The position numbers and the translations under genes were made by a program. From Pyrinomonadaceae bacterium (lineage in GTDB: Bacteria; Acidobacteriota; Blastocatellia; Pyrinomonadales; Pyrinomonadaceae): DNA of 64,000 nt. Location of the stretch: NCBI GenBank assembly GCA_021228405.1, contig JAJQRF010000005.1, positions 124,001 through 188,000 of the forward strand. The letters run 5' to 3'. The notes under the pieces were generated by a model. The model was not told where the DNA came from and ran no database searches. It worked only from the letters and a program-made list of their open reading frames with translations. Positions 17,482 through 26,186 of this stretch are shown here, one piece after another (the stretch's first letter is position 1; each line of letters starts with the position of its first letter).

Positions 17482-19611
17482 ATGAAAACTGGGAAAAAAT
17501 TTGTCGGCGAAGCGGTCAACCGGATTGACGGCTTATTAAAAGTTACGGGTGCGGCGGAATATGCGACGGATTATAAAATCCCGAACCCGGCTTTTGCCGT
17601 TATTTTCAAATCGGAGATCGCGGCGGGAAAGATCGTCAGTATCGATACGAGCGCGGCGCAAAAGGCAAGCGGAGTTTTGGCGGTCATCACGCCTGAAAAT
17701 GCACCGAAACTGAACGAAAAAGGCGGAATCCGCGGTGGCGGATTACTGCAAAATATGAACGTCGAATACTTCGGGCAAAGTATCGGCGTGGTCGTTGCCG
17801 AAACTTTTGAACAGGCTCGCGCGGCGACACGTCTGGTCAAAGTCAGTTATGCCAAATCGGATGCGAAAATCGATTTCGACAAATTGAAAAATTCTGCCGC
17901 CAAGCCGAAAGAACAAAATTCGCAGGACGCAATTCGCGGAAATGTCGAAACGGCGTTTGCTTCCGCCGCATATAAAGTCGAAGAAATATACGAAACGCCG
18001 ATCGAACATCATCAGCCGATGGAACCGCACGCGACGATTGCCGTCTGGGAAGCCGACGACAAGCTCGTTCTGTATAACGGTTCGCAGATCGTTAACGGCG
18101 CGCAGAGTGCCGCCGCCGCAACGCTCGGTTTGAAGCCTGAAAACGTCCGCATCGTAACGCCGCATATCGGCGGAGGTTTCGGCTCAAAAGGCGGAATGTG
18201 GAGCAATCTGGTGTTATCGGCGGTTGCCGCGAAAGCCGTCAAACGTCCCGTAAAATTAGCCTTGACGCGTCAGCAAATGTTCAATTCGGTCGGTCTTCGT
18301 CAACGAAATCATCAAAAAATCCGCATCGCGGCGACGAAAGACGGAAAAATAACGGCGATTTCGCACGAAACGACCACGCACGGCGCAATCAGTTCGGAGT
18401 TTATCGAACCCTGCGGCGACTGCACGAAATTGATGTATGATTCGCCGAATTCGCTGATCGCATACCGGACCACGCCGATGAATGTAATTATCCCGACCTA
18501 TACGCGCGGACCGGGAAAATCGACAGGCAGTTTTGCGCTGGAATCGGCAATCGACGAGCTTGCTTATAAATTAAAGATCGACCCGCTCGAACTGCGTATC
18601 AAAAACGAACCTGCGAAAGACCCGTCGAACGGCAAGCCCTGGTCGTCGCGCAAGGTCGTCGATTGCTTGAAAAAAGGCGCCGAAGTTTTCGGTTGGTCGA
18701 AGCGTAAAGCGGAACCTTTGCAGAACCGGAACGGCAATTATTTGATCGGTTACGGCGTTGCTTGCGGAACTTATCCGGCGCGTCAGCGCGACACTTCGGC
18801 AATTGTAAAACTAACGCGGAACGGCAATGACGTGAAGGCAAGCATCGAGCTTGCGGCTTCCGACCTCGGCACGGGAACGCACACGATTCTGGCGCAGACC
18901 GCCGCCGAGGTTTTGGGTTTGCCGATTGAAAAGGTCGGAATAAAAATCGGCGATTCTGCGCTTCCGCCCGCCGCCGGTTCGGTTGGTTCGGTCGGTGCGT
19001 CGAGTTTTGCAAATGCCGTCAACGATGCTTGTATGAAGGCGATCAACGAGCTTCAGGCAAAAACGAATCGGCAATGGTTTGCGCCGCCGAATATCGAACA
19101 ATTGATGGAAGCGGCGAATCTAAACGAATTTCAAACGCGCGTCGATGCAAAACCGCCCGCCGAAGCAAATGATTATTCGTCGCATAGTTTTAATGCGAAT
19201 TTTGCCGAAGTTTGGGTAAACGAATCGACGGGAATGGTGAAAATTCCGCGTTTTGTCGCGGTGACGGCGGCAGGAAAAATTCTGAATCCGAAAACTTCGC
19301 GTTCGCAGATCATCGGCGGAGTAATTTGGGGTATCGGAATGGCTTTGACGGAAGAATCGCTGCTCGATCCGCGTTACGGTCATTTCGTCACGCGTTCGTT
19401 TGCCGATTATCATATCCCGTCAAATCTCGACATCGGCGAGATCGAAACGATCTTTATTGACGAAGAAGATAAATATGTCAACAAAATGGGCGTAAAAGGA
19501 ATCGGCGAAGTCGGAATCGTCGGGGTTGCGGCGGCGGTCGCAAATGCGATTTTCAACGCGACCGGAAAACGCGTGCGAAATTTGCCGATCACGCCCGACA
19601 AACTGTTGTAG
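17482..19611 (+). CDS. Molybdopterin-binding subunit, copy 1
   Basis: Large catalytic subunit (PaoC/YagR-like, 709 aa) of a xanthine dehydrogenase family enzyme, carrying the Mo-cytosine dinucleotide cofactor. Seen: GGGFGSKG (about 229-236) cofactor loop, RGPGKSTGSFALESAIDELA with the Arg-Gly-Pro-Gly turn (about 338-357), VGSVGASSFA, and KGIGEVGIVGVAAAVANA near residue 673 with the catalytic Glu. The usual RAPGE is RGPGK here. It follows the FAD gene by 27 bp and precedes a second, different large subunit. Confidence 0.93.
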   Translation: MKTGKKFVGEAVNRIDGLLKVTGAAEYATDYKIPNPAFAVIFKSEIAAGKIVSIDTSAAQKASGVLAVITPENAPKLNEKGGIRGGGLLQNMNVEYFGQSIGVVVAETFEQARAATRLVKVSYAKSDAKIDFDKLKNSAAKPKEQNSQDAIRGNVETAFASAAYKVEEIYETPIEHHQPMEPHATIAVWEADDKLVLYNGSQIVNGAQSAAAATLGLKPENVRIVTPHIGGGFGSKGGMWSNLVLSAVAAKAVKRPVKLALTRQQMFNSVGLRQRNHQKIRIAATKDGKITAISHETTTHGAISSEFIEPCGDCTKLMYDSPNSLIAYRTTPMNVIIPTYTRGPGKSTGSFALESAIDELAYKLKIDPLELRIKNEPAKDPSNGKPWSSRKVVDCLKKGAEVFGWSKRKAEPLQNRNGNYLIGYGVACGTYPARQRDTSAIVKLTRNGNDVKASIELAASDLGTGTHTILAQTAAEVLGLPIEKVGIKIGDSALPPAAGSVGSVGASSFANAVNDACMKAINELQAKTNRQWFAPPNIEQLMEAANLNEFQTRVDAKPPAEANDYSSHSFNANFAEVWVNESTGMVKIPRFVAVTAAGKILNPKTSRSQIIGGVIWGIGMALTEESLLDPRYGHFVTRSFADYHIPSNLDIGEIETIFIDEEDKYVNKMGVKGIGEVGIVGVAAAVANAIFNATGKRVRNLPITPDKLL

Positions 19612-19704
19612 ATAAATTTTGCCGCGATTTTTGCGGATTTAACAACTGAAAATATTAAAAAGAATCCGCGTTGTCAGCTTTTATACGCGGCTTGAAATAA
19701 AATT

Positions 19705-21855
19705 ATGAGATATATCGGAAAGGAAATGAGCCGCGTTGACGGCGTGGCAAAAGTTACCGGACAGGCGAAATATGCCGCCGAATTTCAGGTCAAAAATGTC
19801 GCTTACGGGTTTATCGTCCAGAGCACTATTGCTAAAGGCTCGATCAAATCGATCGACACTTCCGAAGCCGAAAAACAATCGGGCGTTATCAAAATTTTTA
19901 CGCATCTGAATTCGGTAAAAAGAAAAGATAAAGACGATGCCTTTTGCGCTTTGCAGAATGAAAAGATCGTTTTTAACGGTCAGCCGATCGCACTCGTCGT
20001 TGCCGAATCCTTTGAACAAGCGCGTTTTGCGGCGCGTTTGGTCAAAGCCGAATATCTCAAGGAAGCGCATCTGACCGAAACCGAAAAAGCTCCGACCGTT
20101 GATTCACGCGGCGGAAAGGTGCGCGGAAATCCGAAAGAAGCATTGCAAAATGCCGCCGTCAGGATTTCCGCCGAATACACGATCCCGATCGAACATCACA
20201 ATCCGATGGAACCGCACGCGGCGATTGCAATGTGGGACGGCGACAAACTTTCGATTTTTGACAAATCGCAAGGCGTAAAGGAAGTGCAAAGGCATCTGGC
20301 AAAAAGTTTCGGCATCGCGACTGAAAATGTCAGCGTCGTTTCGCCTTTTGTCGGCGGTGCGTTCGGCGCGTCGCTCAATCCGAATTATTACCCGTTTCTG
20401 ACGGCGGCGGCGGCGCGTGAGATCAAACGTCCCGTCAAAGTTAATTACACCAGACGGCAAATGTTTACGGGACACGGCTATCGACCTTATACGATCCAGA
20501 AAGTTCAGATCGGCGCGTCGAAGGACGGAAAATTACAGGCGATCATTCACGAAGCGATCGGCAATACTTCGACGTTCGAGGATTTTTCGGAAACCCCGAA
20601 CGGATTCGGACGAACTCTATATAATTGCCCGAATTACGACACGCCCTATAAATTAGCCAAAACCGATTTGCCGACACCCACGTGGATGCGCGCGCCGGGC
20701 GCAGTTTCAGGCGCGTTTGCCATCGAATCGGCAATAGATGAACTCGCTTACGAATTAAAGATCGACCCGCTCCAACTGCGTATCATTAATTACGCCGAAA
20801 AAGACCCGGATACGGGCAAGCCGTTTTCTTCAAAGGCTTTAATGGAATGTTTCAAACAGGGAGCGGCAAAATTCGGTTGGGAAAAACGTAAGCCCGAACC
20901 GCGTTCGATGCGCGATGGGAAATGGCTCGTCGGTTGGGGAACGGCGACGGGAACGTGGGGCGCAATGCAGCTTCCCGCTTCGATCAGAATCACCTTGAAA
21001 GCTGACGGCACGGCAAATGTCGGAAGCGCGACGGCGGACATCGGTCCCGGAACTTATACGGTCATCACGATGATCGCCGCCGAATTTCTCGGAATTTCGC
21101 CCGAAAAGGTAAAGTTTGAACTGGGCGATACGAAATTGCCGAACGCGCCCGTTCAAGGCGGTTCGTTTACGACCGCTTCGGTCGGTTCGGCGGCACACGG
21201 CGCGGCATTGAACATTAAGAAAAAACTTTTCGATTTTGCGGTCAGGGATTTCGGTTTTGCGGGGGTCAGCGTTGAAGACACGGAAATGGCGAAGGGATTT
21301 TTATTTTCCAAAAAGGATAATTCAAAATCCGTCGCAATTGCGGATTTGATGAAGAAAAACAATCTGACCGAGATCGTCGAAAATTATACTTCGATGCCGA
21401 GCAAAGAACGTAATAATTATACTTCGATGGCTCACGGCGCACAGTTTGTCGAGGTCAAAGTTGACGAAGATTTGGGAATTATCAAAGTTACGAAAGTCAT
21501 CGAGGCAACCGCCGTCGGTAAAATTATGAATCCGAAAACTTCGCATTCGCAGGAAATGGGCGGAATCGTTTGGGGAATCGGGATGGCGTTGCAGGAACAA
21601 ACCGAGATCGATCATCGCTACGGGAAAATGATGACGACCAATCTGGCTGATTATCATATTCCGTCAAACGCCGACGTGCACACGGTCGAAACCGATTTTA
21701 TCGAAGAAGACGACAAGATCATCAATCCGCTCGGCATCAAAGGAATGGGCGAGCTTTGTCTGGTCGGGATTCCGGCGGCAATTGCCAATGCCGTTTTCCA
21801 CGCGACCGGAAAACGCATCCGCACTTTGCCGATCACCATCGATAAAATACTCTAG
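19705..21855 (+). CDS. Molybdopterin-binding subunit, copy 2
   Basis: A second large subunit (716 aa) of the same family, related to copy 1 over its full length but clearly diverged. It has GGAFGASLNPNY in place of GGGFGSKGGMW, MRAPGAVSGAFAIESAIDELA, GGSFTTASVGSAAHGA and KGMGELCLVGIPAAIANA with the catalytic Glu. One FeS and one FAD gene for two Mo subunits suggests either alternative catalytic subunits with different substrates or a heterotetramer. A strong hairpin terminator follows, ending the operon. Confidence 0.92.
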   Translation: MRYIGKEMSRVDGVAKVTGQAKYAAEFQVKNVAYGFIVQSTIAKGSIKSIDTSEAEKQSGVIKIFTHLNSVKRKDKDDAFCALQNEKIVFNGQPIALVVAESFEQARFAARLVKAEYLKEAHLTETEKAPTVDSRGGKVRGNPKEALQNAAVRISAEYTIPIEHHNPMEPHAAIAMWDGDKLSIFDKSQGVKEVQRHLAKSFGIATENVSVVSPFVGGAFGASLNPNYYPFLTAAAAREIKRPVKVNYTRRQMFTGHGYRPYTIQKVQIGASKDGKLQAIIHEAIGNTSTFEDFSETPNGFGRTLYNCPNYDTPYKLAKTDLPTPTWMRAPGAVSGAFAIESAIDELAYELKIDPLQLRIINYAEKDPDTGKPFSSKALMECFKQGAAKFGWEKRKPEPRSMRDGKWLVGWGTATGTWGAMQLPASIRITLKADGTANVGSATADIGPGTYTVITMIAAEFLGISPEKVKFELGDTKLPNAPVQGGSFTTASVGSAAHGAALNIKKKLFDFAVRDFGFAGVSVEDTEMAKGFLFSKKDNSKSVAIADLMKKNNLTEIVENYTSMPSKERNNYTSMAHGAQFVEVKVDEDLGIIKVTKVIEATAVGKIMNPKTSHSQEMGGIVWGIGMALQEQTEIDHRYGKMMTTNLADYHIPSNADVHTVETDFIEEDDKIINPLGIKGMGELCLVGIPAAIANAVFHATGKRIRTLPITIDKIL

Positions 21856-21863
21856 AGAAGCTA

Positions 21864-21908
21864 AAAAGCGGGACGATTTTCCCTTTGTTGCCGGATCGTC
21901 CCGCTTTC
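21864..21908 (+). terminator. Terminator of the molybdenum hydroxylase operon
   Basis: AAAGCGGGACGAT (21865-21877) pairs with ATCGTCCCGCTTT (21895-21907). It lies about ten bases after the stop of the last operon gene. The loop is 17 bases and the T run is short. Confidence 0.75.
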
Positions 21909-21991
21909 AGGCAGTCGGCGCAACAGGTCGTCCAACTCAACCCTGCGCGTTTAGTCGTCGGTTTTCGACCGCCTGATCTGTTTTTTCCGAA

Positions 21992-22069
21992 TTAATAAAT
22001 TCCGAGATAATCAAAAATCTCCGTCCAAATATCGATCGTTAATCGGATAAAGAAATATTGCCATTCCAT
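21992..22069 (-). CDS. Possible 25-aa small protein
   Basis: An ATG at 22069 is preceded by a perfect ACGGAGG with 7 bases spacing and opens a 25-codon frame (MEWQYFFIRL...YLGIY), amphipathic and aromatic. It lies directly after the 22091-22732 gene on the same strand, 21 bp beyond its stop, so it would be co-transcribed. Too short for ordinary gene calling. The strong ribosome-binding site is the main support. Confidence 0.4.
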   Translation of the reverse strand: MEWQYFFIRLTIDIWTEIFDYLGIY

Positions 22070-22090
22070 TGTTTTGCCTCCGTTTTCTTA

Positions 22091-22732
22091 TCATTGAATT
22101 TCTGTTGAAACGCCGTCGAAAAGTTCGAGAATCGTCCGGTCGTAAACGCGCATTAAGGTAATCATTTCCTTATGCGTTGCGTCTTCGATGCGCACGACGA
22201 CGTTCAGTTTTCTTCCCTGATCGGTGATCTCGAAAGTTTCCGTCAGGATATTGCCGCGCGGCGAAACCGTTTCAACCGCTAAACGGTCTTTGCTCCGGCT
22301 TGCCGATACAAGAAAATTTCCGCCTTCGATCTTGCCGATCTGCGTTTTTCCGTTCGTCAGGATCGTGCGTGTCAGGATAACGTTGCTGTAGCCTTCGTTG
22401 ATGGTCATCGCATTTTCGTTTTCATTTGCTAAAACCAGTGTTTCGGGCGGAAAGAGTGAAATCGAAATCGTCGGCTGCATATTATTTTTCTGCACTTCGG
22501 CGTTCTGCGCGAGCTGATTTTTCAAAAGTGACTGCGCTTTAACCAAAGTATTGTCCGATTCGGCGTAATTAATGCGCCAGGCACCTGTAACTCCCGCGTT
22601 TGCCAAAAGATTCGACGGCAAATTAAGTTCGTCCGCTTTTGCGGTTTGCGCCTTAGTTTGAAACGTCGCAACGAAAGCTAAAAAGATCAATGCCGAAAGA
22701 GATAAAACGAATTTTTGATGAACGAATTTCAT
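22091..22732 (-). CDS. Hypothetical secreted protein, 213 aa
   Basis: Sec signal peptide (about 1-29, ending TKAQ). The mature part begins with a short conserved-looking segment, VTGAWRINYAESDNTLVKA, then has repeated beta strands, a pattern like small periplasmic lipocalin-like or DUF-type proteins, but I cannot name a family. It is divergent from the 22993 gene (260-bp gap) and convergent with the hydroxylase operon. A possible 25-aa ORF follows. Confidence 0.75.
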   Translation of the reverse strand: MKFVHQKFVLSLSALIFLAFVATFQTKAQTAKADELNLPSNLLANAGVTGAWRINYAESDNTLVKAQSLLKNQLAQNAEVQKNNMQPTISISLFPPETLVLANENENAMTINEGYSNVILTRTILTNGKTQIGKIEGGNFLVSASRSKDRLAVETVSPRGNILTETFEITDQGRKLNVVVRIEDATHKEMITLMRVYDRTILELFDGVSTEIQ

Positions 22733-22992
22733 ATAATTACTCCACGAAAAATGATTTGAACTACATAGTTTTTAACTAAACTTGTATGAATTATACGTCC
22801 GAAAAAGACCGTCTGCTGTTAAGTCTTGGTAAAGCGTTGTTAAGAATTGTTAAGGAAACGTATTAATCGCTGATTTCTGCCGAGCGGTTGATTTTTATTT
22901 GTTTTTTTCTTTTGAAATTTGATTCAAAACCGAGTTCGTGTATTTTTATGAAAGCAAGTCGGGACTAATCAAATGCTGATTTGGTTAAATTT

Positions 22993-24117
22993 ATGAAAAT
23001 AAAAGTTTGTTTCGCATTTCTGTCGGCTTTGTTTCTCAATTTTACAATTTCCGCGCAAGCCCAATGCGGCGACCTTCCTTCGATGCCTTCGATACTTTCC
23101 GAAACGCCGATTTCGGGACGCGATCCGAAAGCCGTTGCGCTCGCGAAAAACGTTTCGGCATTGATGAAAAAAGCCGTTTCCGGCGCGAAAGGCGGACAGA
23201 TCAAGCTTGCGCCTTTTACGTCCGGCATCGTTCCGGTTCCAAACAGCAAGATTCAAAGCTTCACGATTGCGATGCGTTTTCTGCATTTCGAGTGCGTCGG
23301 CGGCAAACCGAAACCTTCCGCCGCAACCGATACCTGGATGTATGTCGGCGTTAATGAAATTCCCTTTTTCACGGAAAACTTTTCCGCATCGAAAGGCGAA
23401 AAACCCGAAGAATCTTTCAAATTGCCGAATGGAAACCAAATGTTTCTGAATCGTTATAAACTCGACGGCGATTTTAACGGCTTTCAGCAGATAAAAAAAC
23501 TTCCCGAGGAATCGGTCGTCGAAGTTTTGCTGTCGAAAGCGGGCAAACTTCCGTTTAGAAATGTGTCGCAAGCCGAATTTTTGAATGTTTACAAAGCATA
23601 TTTCGTGTCGAAAAAGAGCGAATATTTGAATCGGCTCGAAGCGGTTTTGGCGAAAGAACCGGCGGACATCGCGCGAATGCGGAACGACGCGCAAATGGAA
23701 GGACGCGAAGCAAGCATCAAGGCTTTGATCGAATCGAATAACAACGCGCGAAAGACGGTCGCGCAGATTAAAAACGAACTTGCATCTTGCAATCAACGCA
23801 TCGATTCTTACATCGAAACTTCAAATTCAAACCAGCCCGCGATCATCGAAGTGATCGACGAATATTGCAAACCAGCCGAAATTTTCGTGAAAGCCGACAA
23901 TCCGAACTCAGCAAACGTCGTCGTCTTCGATGAAAGTTTTTTCAATAAAACGCTCCCGCCGCCGTCGCCGCAGTTTATCGTCGTGCATTGGAGGCGGCGC
24001 GATGCTTTTGCGACCGATCGAAACGGCGCGATACGCTTTCCGCAAAAGCGTGATTTTATTTTTCAGTTCGAGAAAAACTTCGATCTCGCCGCTTTGAATA
24101 AATTGTTGGAAAACTAA
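22993..24117 (+). CDS. Hypothetical secreted protein, 374 aa
   Basis: Signal peptide about 1-22 (ending SAQAQ). Start set at the ATG 22993; the frame also has a TTG at 22981 without support. The mature part is soluble with a few Cys (CGD near the mature start, another at HFECVGG, and CNQR/EYCKP), a helical region around 200-290 and a C-terminal WRRRDAFATDRNGAIRFPQK segment. No domain recognised. It precedes xdhC by 38 bp and could be transcribed with it, suggesting, weakly, a link to the hydroxylase locus. Confidence 0.75.
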   Translation: MKIKVCFAFLSALFLNFTISAQAQCGDLPSMPSILSETPISGRDPKAVALAKNVSALMKKAVSGAKGGQIKLAPFTSGIVPVPNSKIQSFTIAMRFLHFECVGGKPKPSAATDTWMYVGVNEIPFFTENFSASKGEKPEESFKLPNGNQMFLNRYKLDGDFNGFQQIKKLPEESVVEVLLSKAGKLPFRNVSQAEFLNVYKAYFVSKKSEYLNRLEAVLAKEPADIARMRNDAQMEGREASIKALIESNNNARKTVAQIKNELASCNQRIDSYIETSNSNQPAIIEVIDEYCKPAEIFVKADNPNSANVVVFDESFFNKTLPPPSPQFIVVHWRRRDAFATDRNGAIRFPQKRDFIFQFEKNFDLAALNKLLEN

Positions 24118-24155
24118 TGGACAAATCTTTTTCGGAAATGGGAAAATATTTATAA

Positions 24156-25247
24156 ATGAAAGAATTTCAAGAGATTATCGAAAAGATTTCAAAATTTCAA
24201 AAAGGTGAAAAAGCCGTGCTCGCAACCGTCGTTGATGTTGTCGGTTCGGGTTATCGCCGTCCGGGTGCGCGGATGCTGATCGATGAGAACGGTTTCGGCA
24301 TCGGCACGGTTTCGGGCGGTTGTCTGGAAGCCGACGTGCTGGAACGCGCCAAGAAAGTTCTCGATTCGGGCGAAGCGACCGTCATTACTTACGACACAAC
24401 TAAGGATGAAAACTCGGTTTTCGGGCTTTCGATGGGTTGTCGCGGAATCGTGCGGATATTGCTCGAAGAAATCGACTCGGACAATATATTTTTCAACTTT
24501 CTCGGCGATTCCTTTGAAGCAAGAAAACCTTTTACAATGGCGACCGTCGTCACCGCAAACGATGATTCCGTCAATGTCGGAGCGAAATATTTTCTGCAAG
24601 ACCCGCTCATTACCCTAAAAGCCCTGAAACCGCAGATTCCCGGGGCTTTGCGCGAAAGATTGAATAGTTTTTCGGCGGAAAAAGGCTCAAAACTCGAAAC
24701 TTTCGACTTTGGCGAAGTCTTTTTTGAAAACATCGAACCGCCGCTTAATTTATTGCTTTTCGGCGCGGGTTATGACGCTTTGCCGCTCGTAAAATTTGCC
24801 AAGGAACTCGGCTGGCGTGTGACGGCGATCGATCACCGCGCCGCGTTTGCCAATGCCGAACGTTTACCGCAAGCCGATGAGATCATCGTTTCGGCATCGG
24901 AAGATTTGAAAGATGAATTATTCGCCGATGGAAATTCGGTTGCCGTGCTTATGACGCATAATTACGAGCGCGACCGCAACATTTTGCGGCTTTTACTTAA
25001 CTCGAATTGCCGATACGTCGGCGCGCTCGGACCGAAACATCGCGCCGAAAAACTTCTGAACGAAATAAACGAACCTTTCACAGAATCACAACTTGCCAAA
25101 CTTCACGCACCTGTCGGGCTCGACATCGGTGCCGATTCGCCCGAAGCAATCGCTCTGGCGATCGTTGCCGAAATTCAAGCGGTTTTGAGCGGACGCGAAG
25201 GAGGTTTTTTGCGCAAACGGCAAGGCTCTATCTATGGACGCGGTTAA
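24156..25247 (+). CDS. XdhC/CoxI family molybdenum-cofactor protein
   Basis: XdhC-type proteins bind and help sulfurate the molybdenum cofactor and insert it into hydroxylases such as those encoded at 15645-21855. The 363-aa protein has the N-terminal CoxI domain with GSGYRRPGARM (about 30-40) and GTVSGGCLEADV (about 49-60), MGCRGIVRILLE, then a C-terminal Rossmann domain starting LLLFGAGYDALPL (about 203-215) and VAVLMTHNYERD, PVGLDIGADSPEAIA. It overlaps the following nucleotidyltransferase gene by 14 bp. Confidence 0.93.
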   Translation: MKEFQEIIEKISKFQKGEKAVLATVVDVVGSGYRRPGARMLIDENGFGIGTVSGGCLEADVLERAKKVLDSGEATVITYDTTKDENSVFGLSMGCRGIVRILLEEIDSDNIFFNFLGDSFEARKPFTMATVVTANDDSVNVGAKYFLQDPLITLKALKPQIPGALRERLNSFSAEKGSKLETFDFGEVFFENIEPPLNLLLFGAGYDALPLVKFAKELGWRVTAIDHRAAFANAERLPQADEIIVSASEDLKDELFADGNSVAVLMTHNYERDRNILRLLLNSNCRYVGALGPKHRAEKLLNEINEPFTESQLAKLHAPVGLDIGADSPEAIALAIVAEIQAVLSGREGGFLRKRQGSIYGRG

Positions 25248-25845
25248 TAAATCTATCGGCATCATCGTTTTGGCGGCGGGCGCGTCCTCGCGGATGCACG
25301 AACCGAAACAATTGCTTCAATTTGAAGGAAAAACGCTTCTTCGGCGCGCTGTCGAAACTGCAATCGCGACCGGCTGCAAACCTGTCGTCGTGGTTTTGGG
25401 TGCAAATTTCAATCGGATGCTGGCGGAAATCAGCGATTTGCGCGTGGATGTTTGTCACAACACGGATTGGCGCAAAGGTTTGAGTTCTTCACTGAAATGC
25501 GGGCTTGAAAATCTGCTTAATTTAAATCCGGAAATCGATGCTTTCATCGCAACGCTTGCCGATCAGCCTTTTGTTTCCGAAGCTAATTTGCTGGAACTGA
25601 AAAATAAGTTTCTCGAATCGAAAAAACCGATCGTAGCGGCAAGATACAACGGCATTGTCGGCGTTCCCGCGCTTTTTGCAAAGAGAATTTTCAAGGAATT
25701 TGCACAAATTTCGGGCGATAAAGGCGCAAAGACGATCATCGAAAAGCACCGCAAAAGCCTTGTCACGCTGGATTTGCCCGAAGCCGCCATTGACATAGAT
25801 ACGAACGACGATTATGTGAATTTGCAGACAGAAGACTTATTTTGA
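25234..25845 (+). CDS. MobA-like (MocA-type) cofactor nucleotidyltransferase
   Basis: The 203-aa protein shows LAAGASSRMHEPKQLL (about 10-25), the NTP-transferase signature, and DAFIATLADQPFVSE (about 95-109) with the metal-binding Asp. Close relatives are MocA, which adds CMP to molybdopterin to give MCD, the cofactor form used by the hydroxylase family encoded upstream. Translation is coupled to xdhC by overlap. This supports a complete maturation set next to the enzyme genes. Confidence 0.9.
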   Translation: MDAVNKSIGIIVLAAGASSRMHEPKQLLQFEGKTLLRRAVETAIATGCKPVVVVLGANFNRMLAEISDLRVDVCHNTDWRKGLSSSLKCGLENLLNLNPEIDAFIATLADQPFVSEANLLELKNKFLESKKPIVAARYNGIVGVPALFAKRIFKEFAQISGDKGAKTIIEKHRKSLVTLDLPEAAIDIDTNDDYVNLQTEDLF

Positions 25846-25880
25846 ATTCAAGGAATTTCAAATTGAATTCGATCTTTTTT

Positions 25881-26056
25881 ACGGCTTTGCCGTCTGATTT
25901 GCGGCGACGGCTCTGGCTCGCCGAGCAAGTATTGTTAAAATTTTTGCGAAAGGCTGTGCCTTTCGCCTTTTTGCGTCTGAGGCATAGGCTCAATTTTATC
26001 CAAAATGCACTGCGGAAAGGCAAAGCCTTTCCGCACATCAGGCGGCAAAGCCGCAA
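25881..26056. repeat. REP-like palindrome cluster
   Basis: Palindromes GCGAAAGGC-TGT-GCCTTTCGC (25946-25966) and GCGGAAAGGCAAAGCCTTTCCGC (about 26012-26034) are followed by a smaller GGCGGCAAAGCCGCC-like hairpin to 26054. The same composite unit occurs at 43417-43459 in inverted orientation and at 43525-43567. The 341-bp gap 25846-26186 holds only this and short AT-rich leader sequence. Confidence 0.85.
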
Positions 26057-26186
26057 GATAATTGCGTATAACATTCCATCTTTTAATAAAAAATCATCTT
26101 TTGTTCAGTTGAATGAATAAAGCAAGATTTTCACATCTAAATCTTTCTATTGTAAAAACAAATCCGCTTTGTTTTAATTAAAACTT

